Shown piece after piece: positions 5,464 through 6,449 of a stretch of DNA of 6,449 nt (within the stretch, counting starts at the first letter, position 1; each line of letters starts with the position of its first letter). Under the pieces are notes generated by a model that saw only the letters and a list, made by a program, of their open reading frames with translations, had not been told where the DNA came from and did not search any database. The stretch is from Bacteriovoracaceae bacterium UBA2394 (GTDB taxonomy: Bacteria > Bdellovibrionota > UBA2394). The position numbers and the translations under genes are program-made. Location of the stretch: contig DDSI01000221.1 of the NCBI GenBank assembly GCA_002343335.1, positions 2,969 to 9,417 of the forward strand, given 5' to 3'.

Positions 5464-6270
5464 ATGATGAGCCAATCTATTGCCCTCCGCGCATTTACAT
5501 TTGGTCTAATAGCGAGCCTTGGTCTTGAATGTTTTCATGGGATCAATGCTCAAACGCCTCAGGCTGAAACTTCAGCCCTAAAAATTCCCTCTTTGAAATG
5601 TTTTAGCCCGATCACCAACCTCTTTCTCATCGGTAAAGGATACTACTCCGAGTTTCGTTATGGGAGCCCCGCAGGTCAGAGCTTTCGTTCAATTCGCGAT
5701 CTCAAGGTGGTTACATCACTACAAGCTGGATGGAATGGGCTATTCAAAGATGTTTGGGACTCGATCGTACTTATGAATTGGAGCCACCGCACTCAAAGAA
5801 AGTTAAGAAAACACTACAGTGTCCTTTCGATGGTTGCCGCGCCCGAAGACCTTCCTGGAATTTGGTATTCATCCCAACTTCCCTACTACAATCATCAAAA
5901 TTTACCATTGAGCTGGCTACCGGACGACCACCCAATTGCAAAACTCAAATACTTGGAAACCAGGTGGGCTGCAGAAGCAATTGAACGAGCCATCGAAAGA
6001 TTCTTGAAGAACCCGGACGACATTTCGCGATCAGTATTTACCTCAAATAATATCGAAATCGTGGGTTGGATTCCGACCGTGGTTGGCGCAGGCAGTCTGC
6101 GCCGCTTAGCTAAAGTATTGGTTGAGAATCGACCCTTCTTGCATTGGCTCCTGGAAAATCAACCGAACCTCCTGCCAAAAATTCAAGAGGCGATTCAAAA
6201 ATTCAATCAGCATAATGGACGTATAAAGGGAAGCTATGAAGACATTGACCAAATCGATGAGAGAGATTGA
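5464..6270 (+). CDS. Hypothetical secreted protein, family not recognised
   Basis: A 268-residue protein from ATG 5464 (a second ATG follows directly). An open frame reaches a TTG at 5386, but the ATG is preferred: AGGGT (5454-5458) lies five bases before it and a signal peptide then begins at once (SIALRAFTFGLIASLGL core, cleavage likely after INA29, before QTPQ). The mature protein has a segment rich in aromatic and basic residues (GKGYYSEFRYG, WDSIVLMNWSHRTQRKLRKHY, PGIWYSSQLPYY), a long amphipathic helix (KLKYLETRWAAEAIERAIERFLKNPDD), a moderately hydrophobic IVGWIPTVVGAGSL, a further helix and an acidic tail (YEDIDQIDERD). I see no catalytic motif I can name. It starts 98 bp after the repeat-protein gene with no clear terminator between, so the two exported proteins may share a transcript. 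Periplasmic location is inferred from the signal peptide. Confidence 0.7.
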   Translation: MMSQSIALRAFTFGLIASLGLECFHGINAQTPQAETSALKIPSLKCFSPITNLFLIGKGYYSEFRYGSPAGQSFRSIRDLKVVTSLQAGWNGLFKDVWDSIVLMNWSHRTQRKLRKHYSVLSMVAAPEDLPGIWYSSQLPYYNHQNLPLSWLPDDHPIAKLKYLETRWAAEAIERAIERFLKNPDDISRSVFTSNNIEIVGWIPTVVGAGSLRRLAKVLVENRPFLHWLLENQPNLLPKIQEAIQKFNQHNGRIKGSYEDIDQIDERD

Positions 6271-6449
6271 AAGAAATTAAATCAGCCCAGGGCGAGAATC
6301 CAGAAACAGTCCATTCTTTCAAGAAACGAGTTAGACGAGACAGATGAGGAGCGAGGAGAGAAGCGTATCGTGATATACGTTGACCGACGAGCGACGAAAT
6401 CTGACGAAGCATAACGAAGTTTATTGGGCTCTTCTCCATCAGTAGTGGG
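6271..6449. other. Gene-free purine-rich tail with repeated RACGAR motifs
   Basis: No supported gene lies here. From about 6320 the plus strand is strongly purine-rich. The motif (A/G)ACGA(A/G) occurs at 6325, 6334, 6386, 6393, 6403 and 6413, the last three exactly 10 bp apart. A hairpin with stem AGCGTAT (6362-6368) and ATACGTT (6375-6381), including one G-T pair, stands in the middle. AGCCCA (6284-6289) and TGGGCT (6425-6430) are inverted copies bracketing the block. It may be an intergenic repeat or binding region; no T-tract terminator for the preceding gene was found. Confidence 0.45.

Noticed and set aside
4455..5738. 13-base direct repeat AAGCTGGATGGAA near 4455 and 5725, both reading AGWN
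   Set aside because: One 13-base match in a window of this size is expected by chance about one time in three, and the flanks do not match.
6203..6439. 78-residue minus-strand frame at the right edge
   Set aside because: It overlaps the end of the secreted-protein gene and its sequence is a Ser/Leu/Arg-rich reading of the purine-rich repeat-like block, typical of a spurious frame.
1..6449. tRNA, rRNA, CRISPR, insertion sequence or transposase
   Set aside because: No cloverleaf, rRNA-like segment, regular direct-repeat/spacer array, terminal inverted repeats with target duplication, or transposase motif was found on either strand.

Overview
The window is one strand of a moderate-GC (roughly 48%, estimated by eye) bacterial chromosome, with six plus-strand genes packed head to tail and no convincing minus-strand gene. 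The style of the proteins suggests a Gram-negative bacterium, possibly of the Bdellovibrio/Oligoflexia or wider deltaproteobacterial type: a long-linker GAF-HD-GYP protein, a PilZ protein, and a secreted protein of degenerate MORN-like repeats. This placement is an impression, not a result; no rRNA or marker gene is present.

Layout. (1) 1-2352 is a probable two-gene unit. An alpha/beta hydrolase, possibly cut at its 5' end by the window edge, is followed after 34 bp by a WbpA-like UDP-N-acetyl-sugar 6-dehydrogenase. The unit is closed by a strong intrinsic terminator at 2325-2352 and points to surface polysaccharide precursor synthesis. (2) 2369-4343 is a cyclic-di-GMP pair: a GAF-HD-GYP phosphodiesterase with all metal ligands but about 80 extra residues inside the catalytic domain, then, 16 bp later, a small PilZ protein whose second ligand motif is degenerate. 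(3) 4344-4600 is a 257-bp non-coding gap. It has a weak promoter candidate, a dyad, and a well-spaced Shine-Dalgarno in front of a 36-codon ORF that overlaps the next gene in another frame. (4) 4601-6270 holds two secreted proteins. The first has eight 14-residue YY-x-x-G repeats plus an unrecognised C-terminal domain. The second is an unrecognised protein with a signal peptide. (5) 6271-6449 has no supported gene. It is purine-rich and carries repeated RACGAR motifs, three of them exactly 10 bp apart, beside a small hairpin.

How the genes may work together. The HD-GYP and PilZ genes almost certainly act in the same c-di-GMP circuit (one degrades, one may sense). A link from that circuit to the upstream polysaccharide unit or to the two downstream exported proteins is plausible from position only. 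The least explained parts are the two secreted proteins, the possible overlapping small membrane ORF at 4570-4680, and the repeat-like tail at the right edge.
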